The notes under the pieces are model-generated. The model did not search any database. It saw nothing but the letters and a program-made list of their open reading frames with translations, and was not told the DNA's origin. A stretch of DNA of 64,000 nucleotides from Rhabdophis nuchalis. Lineage: Eukaryota; Chordata; Lepidosauria; Squamata; Natricidae. The position numbers were made by a program, and so were the translations under genes. The stretch covers positions 27,903,119 to 27,967,118 of the forward strand of contig CM077648.1 of assembly GCA_039707465.1 (NCBI GenBank), given 5' to 3'. Positions 37,001 through 52,000 of this stretch are shown one piece after another; position 1 is the first letter of the stretch, and each line of letters starts with the position of its first letter.

Positions 37001-40000
37001 AAAAGGGGCCCAAACTAAGTACTGAGTACATATGCACGCTTATACTTTTCAGAGGTCCGATATTGTTCTATGTACAATCCTTGTTTTATTGATTGCATGT
37101 AATATTCTAATTTTCTGAGATTGTGGATTTGGGGTTTTCATGAGCTGAACGCCATAATCATCACAATTGTGACAAATCATGGCTTGAATTATCTTGCTTT
37201 GCATGTAATGAGTCTTATCTCATATATTAGTTTCACCTTTTAAGTTGCATTACTGAAATAAATGAACTTTTGCAAGATATTCTATTTTTTTGAGTTTTAC
37301 CTGTAATAAAGGACTTTAGGAGACATTGGTTCTGTTTATATTTGTAATATTGTTTACAAATAACGATCACTGGAGCAGGGCTTTTTGAAGAGGTAGGAGT
37401 TTTCTGGCAAATGCTTGATGTTGTAGAATTGATCTTGAGGCTAGAAATGAAACTATGAATCCCATTTTAAATCACTAAAATAAGGTACTAGAATACAGAA
37501 CATTCATCCTCTTTGAGCTTTTTAGAAAAAGCTCTTTGGGAAAACATTTTTTTTCATCTCCAATCTGCACACATGTTCAGATGCAAACATTTTAATTACA
37601 TATAGAATTCTGCAAATCTAATTCCATTTGCACCTTCTTCAGTTCTCTAGCCATGAAGTTCCTTTTGTGCCCTAAATTCAATTACATACACACATTGAAC
37701 AGATGTTCAAGCAGAGTGCATACTTATTCCTTTCTGTACCCATGATGAATACAAACTTTTTTTCTCCATCCATCCTCTTTACATTGTATTTTTTTAAAGG
37801 TCTGCCTTTACTGAATCAATTATTTCTACACTATATTTTGACAAAAATACTGCAATTACAATTTTAAATTGATTTGTTTGAAATTATACTAATTTGGTGG
37901 CGGTACATTATACACATCTATATGTACCAGTCACTTTTTTATGGGGAGGCAGGAGATATGTGTGGAATTGGAAACAAAACCAGCAACAAGATTAAAACTA
38001 CTTTTGCTTCAAAACTGGCAGAGAAATTACTGAGTGAATGGAAGCATTCAAATACTGAAGCACTAGCACAACTATGTGCTCTGGACGATACCATTGTAAA
38101 GGTTAGTAGTTTGGTACCATTAACAGTACAAACTTATTTTGCCACAGCAGGTGGCAGCACCTGCCTGAACTTGGCAAAGCTGAACAGAGTCAGACCTGAT
38201 TTATATTTAGATGAGAGACTACAAGAAATATCAAGGCTGTAAACTAGAATGGGGAATTTAAAAATCATGGAATAAGCCAATAAGAAGCCACTTCTGTACT
38301 ACTGCAAAGAAAATTTATGAACATAGACTTCAGGAGTTGAGCATAAATTCAAGCTATTATCTTAATGGGTTTTTAAAAACCTGTAATAGATCATTGCATG
38401 ATGGCTTTCAAAAGTCATAATAATTCTATGTGAAAGTCATGTAGAAACCAATTATTCTTAGATTACATATTATGAATAAATGGAAGGAATAATATAAATC
38501 ATTTATTTAATTATACTGATATAATGTATAAACAAATAGCATACATTTCCAAATGATCCGCATATTTTCCCTTTTTTTCTATCAGTACATTTATACATAG
38601 TCATTATTTAATTGTAACACAAGAAATTGCTTTTCTTTCAGTCACAATTACTGTTTTCTTTCAAAATTACTGGATTATAACTATAATAGTTTTAACTATG
38701 GCTAAAGAAAGTGAAAACATGGAAAATAAGTTTATAAAGATGGGTTGTTTTTTCCTAAACACTATTAAATCCAATCTTAGTTTATTGACCGAATTATCTA
38801 AAAGGGAAGTCTTCAATCTCTTCATTAGCTTCTTCAAGATGAACTCTTTTTAGAGCGTCTTGATTTGTGTGAATAAAAACATTTGAACTAGGGTACCATC
38901 CTTCCAGCTACATCATGCTATCAAAAAAAGAAGCTAGCTTTATTATAACTCAACATTAATCTGTCAAAAAAGAAGATTCCAGAAGCACAGATTTTTTTAA
39001 GGAAATGATGACAGACCAAGAATTTATTATAGGCTTTGAGATCAACAGAATTGAATTGGACAGAATTTAGTGTCTCCTGTGAGAAATAATTTTAGATCTC
39101 TGTCAATGATTTTGAGAGAAAGAAATTAGTTGCTTTATTAGGCTTCAAGTATGAATTCATTGTTACACTCTTAAATTGCCTCAGACTTGTCCCCAGAATT
39201 TGCCTTTTTTATTGCTTGAATGTTTAAATATTTTTAAGAAGTCTGACATCTATAAGTTTTACAATTTTCTTGTAGACTAAATGCTGTTGTATGATTCCAT
39301 GGGCACTGAAATGGTCAAATATTTTCTTACTGCATATCATTGAGAGAGACCAGAAAAGAGTTTTATAATATCAACAAATGATGTCAAGCTAAATTTATCA
39401 GAGTGAAGTGCCACCTTACCATCAAGGAAAGGAAAAATAAAATAGACAATATTCTTCCCCTGTCTTGACTTTGCCCTATTTTATGTCAACTTGATTTTGA
39501 AGAGGGTTTCAAGAGGTTTCAGCTTTAAAGCAGAGAGTTAAATTATGCAGCTGCCCAGCCTCCCAGAATAGGGAAACTTGGTATAGATTTTTTTCACAAT
39601 GCTATTGAAGTGCTTATTTTCCTCCTGAAGAGACACAAACAGATGCAAACTTCTGTAAACACTTTAGAAATGAATTCAGTGAGTTTGGCCTCTCAGCGGT
39701 GCTCAATAGCTGACAGAAAAATGTCTAATTAGTGCAAGTGGAAATAATAGGGCCACTTGGATTCCTCCTACCCTTCTTCACATCTCCTTTTCCTAGGAAC
39801 TCAAAGCCTCTTTTGTCTGGCAGGTCACCCTCTCCCATGCTTTTGTGTTTCAGTTTCTTAAAGGAAGGCAAGATGCAAAGGGGAAAATATATTAGGCAAT
39901 GAAGGCAATGCTTATACATATGGTAGATGCTGGAGCAGTGTGAAAAATTTATATCTAGGCCGTATCAATTTACAGGTGCTTCAAGATGAGGAATTCCTCC

Positions 40001-43000
40001 CATAGTGGAAAGTGTATGTTCCAAGAAAAGGGGAATCCTTTTCAATTGTCACATTTTATTTTGCTTTCAAAAATCCTCAAAATGAATCAGTTTTTTATTG
40101 CCTAAATCATCTGAAGAGCAAACTTCAAAGTAATTAACACCCTGATCTTGTGAGTAAACATATACTCTGCATTCCCACTAATACAATGCAGGAAAATTTC
40201 CCTCACTATAGTGAAAGCAAGTCTGCTTCCAACATTTCTTTATAAGGAGAAGAGACATGTGTTAAAATTATCATGACTGGAAAAGAGTGTTCTTGCATTT
40301 ATGTGAAGAGATGCTGTGCACAGTTCTTAGTTCTGATTAAAATTTCTAGGATACATTCTCCACAATTTAAGCCCCATTGATTTTAGTGAGAACCAAACTT
40401 AACCTTTTTAACTGTAGATTAACTTAATACCTAGGTTCACGTTATGCTTCAACTGTATGGTGGATTAGTTTAGCCTGTGGTGTGAATTCAGTCTCTATAG
40501 TTTGTCAACCATATTTTATATTTTTGCATTATCTGTGAACCCAGCAACAATGGCTTAATCAATAAAGTAAACTAATAGCGGCTTGGTACAATCTATATAT
40601 TTGTTTACAGGATTAAGTTTCTCACCTAACTTTGGTTAATAAGCTGAGTGAAGCTGAAAAATGTCACTGCACAGAAAGGAAAAATATTACGCTGCTATAC
40701 CAAAAGTGTATACCATATTTTGTGAAGTCTTATTTAAGTCCCTTTCCACCTTTTTCTATTTGTTTTCTGCATTGGATGAAATACATCCCAACTTTGCCTT
40801 GGGAGTTTCTGCAGCTCAAGGGAAGCGTAAACAACTTTCAGAGAAAGTGCAGCTTGGTACCTTCTCTATCTCCTGGTGAATGATGTATTTTATGGATTAT
40901 CCTCTGCAAAGAGCTTCCTACGGCAGCTTGTTCCTTATTCACATAGTTTTGGTCCTTTTTTCAGGTTTGCTTAAAAACCTCCATTGTCAACAGAGACTAT
41001 CTGACAGCAACAGCTATTGCATTTCTGGTTGACCGGTTTTTATATTGGGTTGATGGTTCCAGCCAACTTCTTCAAATTGTCAAACAGCTGCATCAGCTTG
41101 AGCCTACGGTGCCAATTGCCCCACAGCTGGTTATCCGTCAGGCTCGCATCTCTGTGAATTCAGGTAATGAAATGCTGTCTGCAAGCCCCTTGACCCTTTC
41201 TCCATTTTCTTAGCCCAATTCCAATTAGAAGATACTTGACTTTCAAGAGGATACTTTGTCTCTTTCTGAAGGTGACATTTCTTTATGCCATGCACTTTGC
41301 CAACACAAAGTTTCTAATGGGGAAGAAAAACAGGAGAAAATTGTAAAAGAATGTGGAAAACACTAATTAGAGCTTTTGTTGCCTAAAGCCTGCTCCCTGC
41401 CAATCGTCCTCGACTTCCCTTGGGCTCACAAAGAAACGTTTACCTCAGAAAAAATATTACTAGTTTTTCAGGATGCTTCTGGGCCCATAAGCTGTCAGAG
41501 AATTGCATAGCAGGTGCCCAAATAAAACCAGAGACACTGACACAAACTTCTTTTATATAAATAAATATTTTATTTATACACTAAATTAGATAGTCAGCCA
41601 AACAGGAGCTTCATCAGGTAAATCAATACAGCAGGAACAGTATGAGGTAAATTCCAGAGAAACGCAGAGCACACCAGAAAAAAAAGGCAGGAAACAAGGA
41701 AACTTCCCCTCCAGACCCTCAGCAACCAATCACAGCACAGATTGCCTCACAGAGGAGCCAGCAATCTACAACCAATTGACCACAACTGTGTTTTGGCTCA
41801 CTGCACAATATCACTGTTCCAGCTACTAAATTAAAAAATCATAACATAAAAACGGAGAGGTAAATTACTTTAACTCAAGAACAATACCGAGTACACACAC
41901 ACACACACAGCTAAGCATTTCAAGGCTGTGCAGTGTCTCATTGTTTAATATATTGTCTTCAATAGGGCTCAATCCCAAATAAATTGCAGCTTTAGCTAAC
42001 AGAATGAGACTAAGACCATCATATCAAGCAGTCTTTAACCAAGGCTGCTGCTTAGTCACAGCCTAATTTAAGGTGGGTCCTGATCATGATTACAAGACAC
42101 TACAGCCCAAGTTAACAAGCAGATCCCCATATGCCACTTTTCACTAAAGGGAAGCTACAGTTATTTAAAAGAAAGCCTATAATTATGTCAAGCATGGTGA
42201 GAAATCATTACCACAAAGTTGATTGCATGTGAAGTAATGCAGCTGTCTGTGTTAACCTTGGTGATCATTTCAACTAAAGCAAGGGTGTCAAACTCATGTC
42301 ATCATGGTGGTGTCATGTGACATATTGGGACTTCCCCCCCTTCGCTAAACCAGAGGTGGGCGTGGCCAGTGTGTGTCGCATCCGGCCCACAGCCGGGAAT
42401 TTGACAGGCCCAGAACTAAAGGAACCTTACTGATGAAATTATATTGCCCTATCATGTTAAAAATAACAAAAATATTTAATATTTATAGGTAAATTATTGA
42501 AGGCTGAATATATTCTTAGCAGTCTTATTATTGACAATGGAGCAACAGGTAAATAAATTGTGGTTTTTATACTTCTTTCCATTTTAATGGATATATTACT
42601 GTTATTGCTAATTACGTATAGCTTTCACTGGGATATGCAAATAATTTTGGGTGCATTTTCCTCAAGTTATAAATTAATTCGTTGGGAGAAAAACTTCAAT
42701 TTTTCATGTTTCACCTTGCATGTTAGGTCTATTGGGAACCAATTTTAATGTATCGTCGTTTTTTTTAATAGATCACTGAAGAACTGTAATATATTTGTGT
42801 GGGTGTTAATTAACAAGTCTTTATAGAAATATATAATATAAGCAACTACCATTGTAGTTATATTCAATGATAAATATGTCATTAAATAAAATGTAAAATA
42901 ATAATGTATTTATGTCTTTGAAAGTCTCCCAGAGCTTAAGTTACAAAACAACTAGCTGTAAAACAAGGATTGTTAATTTCAACCAAGTGTTAAATTCTGG

Positions 43001-46000
43001 TCTTGCTATTATTATTCCTCATCTTTAAAGCTCTGAATGATATTTTACTGACCTTTTTCTTTTAATTTTTAGGAGTATGGAAGTACTGTAAAGAAAGTGA
43101 TCGTATTCTTGTTCAATCTGTATGTATACAGATCAGAGGACAAATTCTACAGAAACTGGGTAGGTTTGTTAGATAAATCCAAGAATCTCACTTTCTATAC
43201 TGTTCCAAAGCTATATCTTTCTAATAGATTGCATAGTAATTGTTTCATGTGGACGAATTTGGTGGAAAACCCAATCTATAAAAATAAATGAGATAATTTG
43301 CACTAATAACAAAACATCAATGATCTCCTGAGAGTCAGTTAATGTAGTGATTAAAGACATTAGATTAGTAGCTGGGAGAGTATAAAGTTCTAATTTTGCC
43401 TTAGGTACCAAAATCAACTGATGATTTTGAGCAGGACTGTCAAACTCGATTCCCGCAGGCTGGATGTGTCACGCGCTGGCCACTCCCATGCCTGGTTTAG
43501 CCAAGGGGAGGGAGTCATGATACTTCACATGACGATGCAAGTTTCACACCCCTGGTTTTGAACCTGACATTCCCTATCAGGTGTAGGAGGTAGGCAACTG
43601 CAAACTATCTACAGTTGCCAATAAAACGTCATGGATTCCATGTCATTGCCAGGCCTCAGGACTGACTTGAAGGCACTAATATGGATAGTCATTCAGAAAC
43701 AAAATAATCTTCTAATATGATATTTCTTAACAAAAATATGAAGTTTTGGTATAATTTCTAATACACAGTTTGTTCTGCATTAAGATGACATATAGTTGCT
43801 GTCTTTTAATACAGAGAGAAAAATAGATGTACATATTCATATTTTAATTCGGTTTTTAGCACAGGGTTTTACTAGAATAAGTTTTTTAATTTTATATGTT
43901 TTGTATGTATTTTAACATTCCTGTGCGCCGCCCTGGGTCCGTTTGGAGAAGGGTGGGATATAAATTTAATAAAATAAATAAATAAATAAATATAATATAG
44001 GCTTTCTTGACAGTGGTAACAAATACATTATGAATAAATACTCAATGACATCCGTTCCTATCATGAAATATTCAACCCTTGTTATTATCAGAATTTGTGA
44101 ACTGGCTCTAATATTCATCACTAGCAAAACACTTTTTGAAAAATAAAACAAACATTTTAAAAATGAACATTTGTTTATGTGTGTTGTATTTTAGGGATGT
44201 GGTATGAAGCAGCAGAGCTGATTTGGGCCTCAATTTTGGGTTATTTTACACTTCCCCAGCCAGATAAGAAGGTAATAAATGTATTTTTGACACCTTGAAT
44301 ATTTCTTACTCAGTTATGCCCTATGTTTGAGCACTTTGTGTGCTTATTAGAAGCTTATATTAAAAATTGATATATTGAATACTGATTGTATACATTCAAA
44401 TGACTACAAAGAAACAGACTGCTTCATAAAAAATGATATTTTGAAGAAGCAAAACTCCATGTTCTCTGAAACCCCTTGGTGCTTGAGCCATTGGCATCTA
44501 AGGGACAGTTTTGTCTTTCTTTTCTGATCTTAAAAAGTGAAATAACTGTTGAAGTTTTGAGACTGGTTTATATAGATGCATGTATCTAAGAAAGAAATAG
44601 AGTTCCTAGAAGAATGTAGACATTTTATGCTTTCTCTCATGGATTCATTGACACAGGCAGGTATATATGCCGCCACCACCACCACAAAAATATTATTCTA
44701 CAGTTTATACCTTAAAGCAATTTAGTTTAAGGTGAAGGATGATTAATTGATGGCAAATTTAATTTTGAACAGGATCAGTGTGAAAATTTAATTAAATTAA
44801 TTGATAAATTAATTGAAGAGAAATTATTGATTTAGAATAATTGAAGAATAGCAGGTGATTTGGATGGGGAATTAATTGTGAAATTTAAATATATTTCCTT
44901 ATTTCTATATTTGTATCTGCGATGTGAGTTAGTTTATTTGTATTCTTCAGGTCTCTCTACTAATCTGGAAAAAAATATTGATAGATCTAATTAATCTTGA
45001 GTTGTTTCAGCAGGTATAAAACCTGTAAGACCTAATATCACTGTTCTCTATTATTTAATAGTGTCTACAGAGTTCATCTTGTCCAACTACTGTACTTCAT
45101 ATTGTCCAGTTTTATTGTAATCTTCATGATCAGATCTGCTCACAAATGGAAGAACATAGATTTGTTGCAAATCTGTTGCAACAAAAAAGTAAATTTTCTT
45201 CAGAATAATAATAATAAACAAATTTAATAAACAATAAATTTAATAAACAAACAGAAATATATATTTTAATATTTCCTGACTGATGAAAAAAAAGCTAATT
45301 TTCCCTGTCCCACTAGAATTAGGTAGATAAAGACCCTTAGATGTAATTTTTTCTTTCTTTTGACATGTTTGAAATATCCTAAAATAGAAACAAACTCCAA
45401 ATAAATATACTGTATGTTGTTCATATATCTTCCTTTTTAGGGAATAGCTACCTCACTGGGTATTTTGGCAGACATCTTTATATCCATGAGTGAAGAAAAT
45501 TACATCAGATTTAAAAACAATTCGCAGCTTGGCCTGGTAACTATTTTTACAGCAGAGACGAACCTGATTTAACTAATTTTCATACATACATACTTTTGGG
45601 AGGATGCATTGTGCAGAGTACAGAAAAGGAATAAACAATGTAAACCAAAGGAATTGAACAAGAAAAAAGAAAAGTAAACTTAGCTAATATTAATATATAT
45701 CAACATCATTCATCATATCGCTTTATAGCTGTCTTCCCTTGCTAACCATTCTTGTTTCTGCCGCATCCATTTAGTGCACATATTTAGCCTTTTGTTCTTT
45801 CCCACCTTTCTTTTCAAGACTTTCAGTAACTCCATCCCACTTTCCTCTCAACCCATTCACCTGTTTCACATATTTGTTTTGTATTTGAAGTTCATTTTCA
45901 TTGTTTGACCCATCTTTTTTTACATCATTTATTGATGTTTGTATTCAAGTCACATTTGTGCATCACTCATTCATTTAAGACCATGTGGTATATAACTTGT

Positions 46001-49000
46001 TTATCTGCGTGTATCCAACTCTCCCTTCTGTACAACCAAGTAGGCAGGCTGTTACTATAGCTATTTTTCATTTATTTCAACCAGCCACACAGTATCCACT
46101 CTCTTTCTACTTTTTCATTATTCAAAATCCATTCATTTTTTCATTTATTTTAAATGTTATGTAAAAAAACAAATACTTGCTCCAGTTATTATCAGTTATG
46201 TGTAATTTACAATTGATCCCTCCATTTTCTAATTCAAATGCAAGTACATTTATTAAATTTATTTTTGAAATCTATATTTCTAATTGCATCAGACACACTT
46301 ATATTTACTACAGTGAATTCACACATTCACTACAAATTATTTGGACTGTCAGGAATCTACAGGATATTTTTTGTTTACTGATATACAAATACATTAATGT
46401 ATCATCCCATCCAACATACTATCACCATTACTTATTTATTTGACCAAATATACATTAAGCAAATAAGATGATATTACACACATTTGTATTATTTCAGTTT
46501 GATATTGAACCATTCTGTAAGAATTCCATTTATCATTACACATGTTATCATTACGCATGCTACCATATACTGCGTTTGGCACATTTATCAATCTTTAGCT
46601 TATTTATAAAAAAAATAGTTTGTAATTCAAGCATGTTCTTTTTATCAAACACTGTCTCTGAATCAAGAGATTCAATTGAGTCTATGTCATATAAAATATG
46701 CATTTAAAACTGTCAAAACAAGTATCTTTCAATGTCCATTTTCTTTTTGTTATTTTATTAGAACCTTATTAAAGAATTCGATCATCGTTTACTTTCAGCT
46801 GCCGAAGCTTGCAAGCAGGCTGCAGCCTTGAGTCAGTTCACACCATTGTTTGTGCTCACTGCAGTTGTAAGTACCGTGTTTCAGCATTCATATTTTCTTC
46901 CACTCTGAAAACTTTTTAAAGTGGTCTTTGTCAACTACTGATATAATATGATCCTGACATTGTTAATCTTGCTTTACGTGATGCTGGAGTAGAAAATGTG
47001 GTTTCTTTCACATTTCAAGGCTATAATTCCCGTATGTAATTTATTTATTCATTCATTCATCACATGTTTACACCACCAATCATACCTAAGTGACTCTGGG
47101 TAACTTACAATATTGGTTGAGTTAATTTGAATGTTTTGTATCTTTCATTTGGATGTTTTATCTGTTTCTGTTGTAATTATACTCATTCTTGCTTGAGACT
47201 GATTATGTTATTTTAATGTTTTTGAAAGTGTTTTTACTGTATTCCTCTAAGCTCCCCCATTTTCTACAAAGATGAGCAGTGATTTGAAATGTTATGCTTA
47301 AATAAATGTATGTTAAAATAAAACTAATAATAATATTTAACTAAAGGTAGAAACTATAATCAACTGAAAATTGATGAAAACAATTCTGATTACATTGTGG
47401 AATAGATTTTTAAGGGATTTGAAGCATATATTGACACACAAATTTGACAAATCCTATTCATTCCCACTGTACTTATTTTTCAGAATATCCGGGGAATGTG
47501 TTTGCTAACTTACAGTTGCTCAAGTGCATGTCCTCCAGAAAAGCAAGCATTATATTTATCACAAGCAAAGGAATCCTTTGAAATTGGTTTATTGAGCAAG
47601 AAGGACAAAGAACTAGTTACCAGCAAACAGGAGCTTCACAGTTTAATCAAAGCGGCTTTCTCCCTTGCCAAAGTACACCAGCGGCTGTATGGAGAAAGCA
47701 AGTGTCTTAATCAGGTGAATCAGTTGTGCCAGGAAGCTTTGGAGAAGCTTTATGCTTACAGTTATTCACTTCAAAATGAAGAGCAGGAAAAAGAACTGCT
47801 TGCTAAAGACATTATGTCCCTGGTCACATCAGTTAAAGAACAATTGCAAGTGCAAAATTTTCCTAATTCAGATGACAAATCCTATATTCCTGACAGCTAT
47901 AAAATGGATGTCAAAAAACAGGTTCTGAATGGTGACTTGAACTTTGAGGAGGTTCTCAGAATGTATTTTCAGCATCATGAATCAGTCTGTGATGTTTTTG
48001 AAAGTACTTGCAGAAACCATAAAATTAGACCAGGAAAAGGGAAGTCAAGAGCCTGTATAACAACTTTGAAGACTGAAACCAGAAATATGGATACCATATG
48101 TGCTACTGAAGCAAATTCTCATTATGAAAATCACAGTGTAGCAATCTCAGTTTCACAGAAAGCAAGGAAAAGACACGATGGCCTTAAAGACCAAATGAGA
48201 AATAAAATTTCTCACATTGTTACAAGGAAGGTTTCTCTTGATGAACAGACAGAAAGTGAAACTTCTGATAATCAAAACAAAGCTGATGAGATTTCAGTTG
48301 ATAGTGGGAATAAAGTCTTTAGTGAACTGGGAACATGGAGCAAATTGTCCAGCTCAAGCTCTAATACTAGTTGGGAAGAAATTGTCAATAATAAAAATGA
48401 TATACCCCAAGATAAAGTGCAGAAGGCAAAGGATACTATGGAGTTGCCTGAAGATATTGAAAAGAAAATTCAAGAGAGTGATCTTTGTTTACTAACTAAT
48501 AAAATGCACAAAATCACACTTCAACACTCTCAAAATGACACAGGTTCTTTAAAGCATCCTTTTCCGAAATGCATACCTTTCACTAATACACCAAAAGAAT
48601 TGGACCCAAATTTAAGAAAGAAACATATGGAGGCAGGAGTGGATGCTTCAAAACAGTCACCCAGTGGAGCTAGTAGCAGCAACTCCAAACAAGATAAAGT
48701 AATGAGTTTTACATCTGAAAAAGATCCTTTTGGAATAATTTCTTCAGGGAAGGTTTCCAGAACCAAGGACAGCAGCAATGTTACTATTTCTAGTATTGGA
48801 AAAGGAAGCATCGAAGCCAATGCAAACCATACACGACATTCAGGCCCAATAAGTAGAAATCATTGGCAAATGGTTGACTTAGAAGGAGAAACAGAAGATG
48901 GGACGGAAGATTCACTAATGAATCCAGATCTACCCAGTGAACAGATAGTACCTGTTTTTATAAGAAACAATGTAGTTAAAGCTGAATGTGACCCTTTTGT

Positions 49001-52000
49001 ACAAAACTGGATCAACCAATCTGCCAATATGACATTAACAGGATGCTCCTCTAAAATACGAGCAGAAGATGACTGGGAACTGGTTTCTGATGATAGAAGA
49101 GAGTTAACAGACCATTGTACTAATGAAGGTATAATAAAAGATCCACAAAATTACAGCACTGAGGCCCCAAGTGATTCATCTGGATCGGGCAACAAGCAGG
49201 TTTCAAATCATTCTAGTGACTGCGCTACAACTGAAGAAGATGAAGGTGAAAACGTGAAAGGCATTTTAAACAGCAGCCACAGCTCAAGTTCTCTGAAATC
49301 ATGGTACAAAAGACCCAGTTTTTCTAGTAGTTTTTCTGAACTGGGAAGTTCTCCCTTAATGAATTCTAGCGGAAGCTCTTTTTCCTTTATTAGCATGGTC
49401 AAAGAACAAATTCAACAAGCTCGTACTCTGAGCAATGATGATTATAACAAGCTGTTTTCAGGTGTTGAACATTCTTGGCTAGTTGAGAGAATGAAGAATA
49501 CAGGAGTCTTTAAACCAAACCTCCTGCATAAAACACACCGTAAGTCACGTTTTCTAAACTATTATCTTTGCTCCAGGAATTTTGATCCAAGTAAATCTAT
49601 GCTATTTTCAGAGACAGAAGTTGATTGCATCCTGGCATTTTCATACTGATTTTTTAATTTGGACCATAGTAGGGTTACCGGCTCATCCACCCTGTTTGGG
49701 ATCAGCAACTCAGTAGGACCTGCTGCTATAGACACCAGATAGCACTATACTTTTTTTTTTTTTACATATTTACCACCAAACATTGAGGGATAAATATCAG
49801 TCAATATTGTCAGCCTCATTCTGAATTTGTATTTCTTCTTTTTCCCCAATTTCTATCTTAATGCATGAATATCAAAATCCAGGATATATCCTGTACTACA
49901 ACTATCTGTACCAGAGTAAATGTGGTAATAGCCTGCATTTTATGTAAAACTAATCACATAATTATTTGGGACAAATGACGCAATTAATGCTATTCTCTCC
50001 ATGCCACCACATAGAATGCCATTAAGCTATTCATTTCTTTTTTCTGGGTCCCCTTCCTCAAAGCTGCAGCTGACCACGCATACAGAGTCTCTGTGACTGC
50101 TGGAGTCAGATGGTTGTATGGAATCTTGTAGTCCATTGCTGGAAAGAAGGTAGTACAGTGAAGGCCATAATACTCGCCCTATGGCTATGTTGAAGCTAAT
50201 TAAACACACAAGCTTCATACCCTGCCAATGCAAATTTCATCAAAATGTTGATCTACAATTGAATAAAATTTATTTTTCATTCAAAAATAAAGGAAAAATG
50301 AGGCTGCAGAAGTTAAGAAAAGATCAAGACTTCTGAATTCAGATCTTGCTATTGCGTTTGATACAATTGTTATTCTAAGGATTTTGTATCATATTTACAT
50401 TCTTAAAATGTAAGATGTAAAGAAACTGTTAATGATTTAATAAGAGGCAGAATCTAAATACTGATATCCACATATTTCAATCAAAGTTCTGTATCTGCTG
50501 CAGAATCATTTGTTTTGATTTTAGTGTTGAAGGGCATGACCGTAATTGTTTATACATCTGTAATCATCGACAAGATATTATTGAGAAATATCTTCTCAGT
50601 CCAAAGCAATTCATCTTGTTTTGCTTTTCTGTGCACATGTGAGGCTGATAGCGCTATGCTGCAGTATAGATCAGGATGTGAAAGTCTATGTGACATACTG
50701 TAGCTCTGTCACTTCATCCATTTTTTTTCTCTAGATGCTCTTCTTTTGAAATATTCTAAGAAATCTGGGCTGTGGACAGCTCAGGAGACAGCTGCTTATA
50801 TTGGAGACAACTTGAGTGTGGCAAAGAAAGGCAAGCAGAGGAATGCTTTTTGGATGCACTTTCTGCACCAAGAAGAAACCCTGGGAAGGTATGACTCAAG
50901 CTAACATACAATCTGGAAAAGTTCACGCAAGCTCCACATTATGTTGCACTTGACTACATATAGGGCTCCTGGTAGCAAAATCTTACTTCAGCCTTTGTAA
51001 AATATTCCACCATGGTTGAGGCTACATGCTATTTTAGCAGGCTAGGATAAGTGGCAAATACAACACAAACTCAAGCAGTATGCCACTACTTGATTCCCAC
51101 ATCTGCTTCCTGAGATAACCTTTCCCAATCTGAGTACCCTCTAGATTATAGACTTCGTTTTCAGTTCCCAGAATTCCCCAGCAGTAAAAAATTTGCTGAC
51201 TTAAAGTACTCACATGTACGGAGTACCCATATTATCAAAGGATGAGTTTCAGTTACCAGTCCAGGTTGCTTCTGAAATTGAATTAGGGAAAGGGAAATTA
51301 AGATAGCAGATATCCTGGGTCAACCTGAATCGTGGGGTGGGAAACTTCCAGCGATTCATTTTATCATGAATCTCCTCCTCTACAGGAAAACCAGAGTTCC
51401 TCCTGGACAAGGCTTCCTTCAATATTAGCAACGTTTTTCATGAAGACCTTTGCCCTCTTCCCACTACTATTCCAATAGCCCATCAATTGCATATGATTAT
51501 ATCCCTATTTTTTTAGATTCCTTCCAAACATGAGGAAAACTTGTATCAGTCATACAGCATTTTTCCTTCTTTTGCAAAATAAATTATAATTAAAAGGTGG
51601 AGGGGAAAATAAAGGAAAACAGGAGGAGGTTCAGAACCAAGGCTTCCTTTTCTACTTTGAACCCAGAGTGACTTATAAGGTAGTGATTCCTCAAAATCTT
51701 CCAAGTTATTTATAGGGTCATTCTGCCTAGATCATATTTAACATGTTTATATTATATGTACAGTATATGAATATATATATATATATTCATGTCACATCTA
51801 AGCTGCTATTGGAGAAGAGCAATAAACACACTTCCTAAATAAACATGAATTCTTATTGTGGTCTGTATTATATTAGTGCCAGTAATTGGAGAATATTATT
51901 TGTGTTGTGTGTTACATTATCTCTAGGTATGTTGGCAAAGAATACAAAGAAGAAAAAGAGATTATGTATCATTTCAATGATGTGGAACGGCAAATGACCG

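Noticed and set aside
38160..38250. Possible 5S rRNA gene
   Set aside because: Too diverged, with substitutions throughout and no intact 5' part; it fits a 5S-derived SINE relic.
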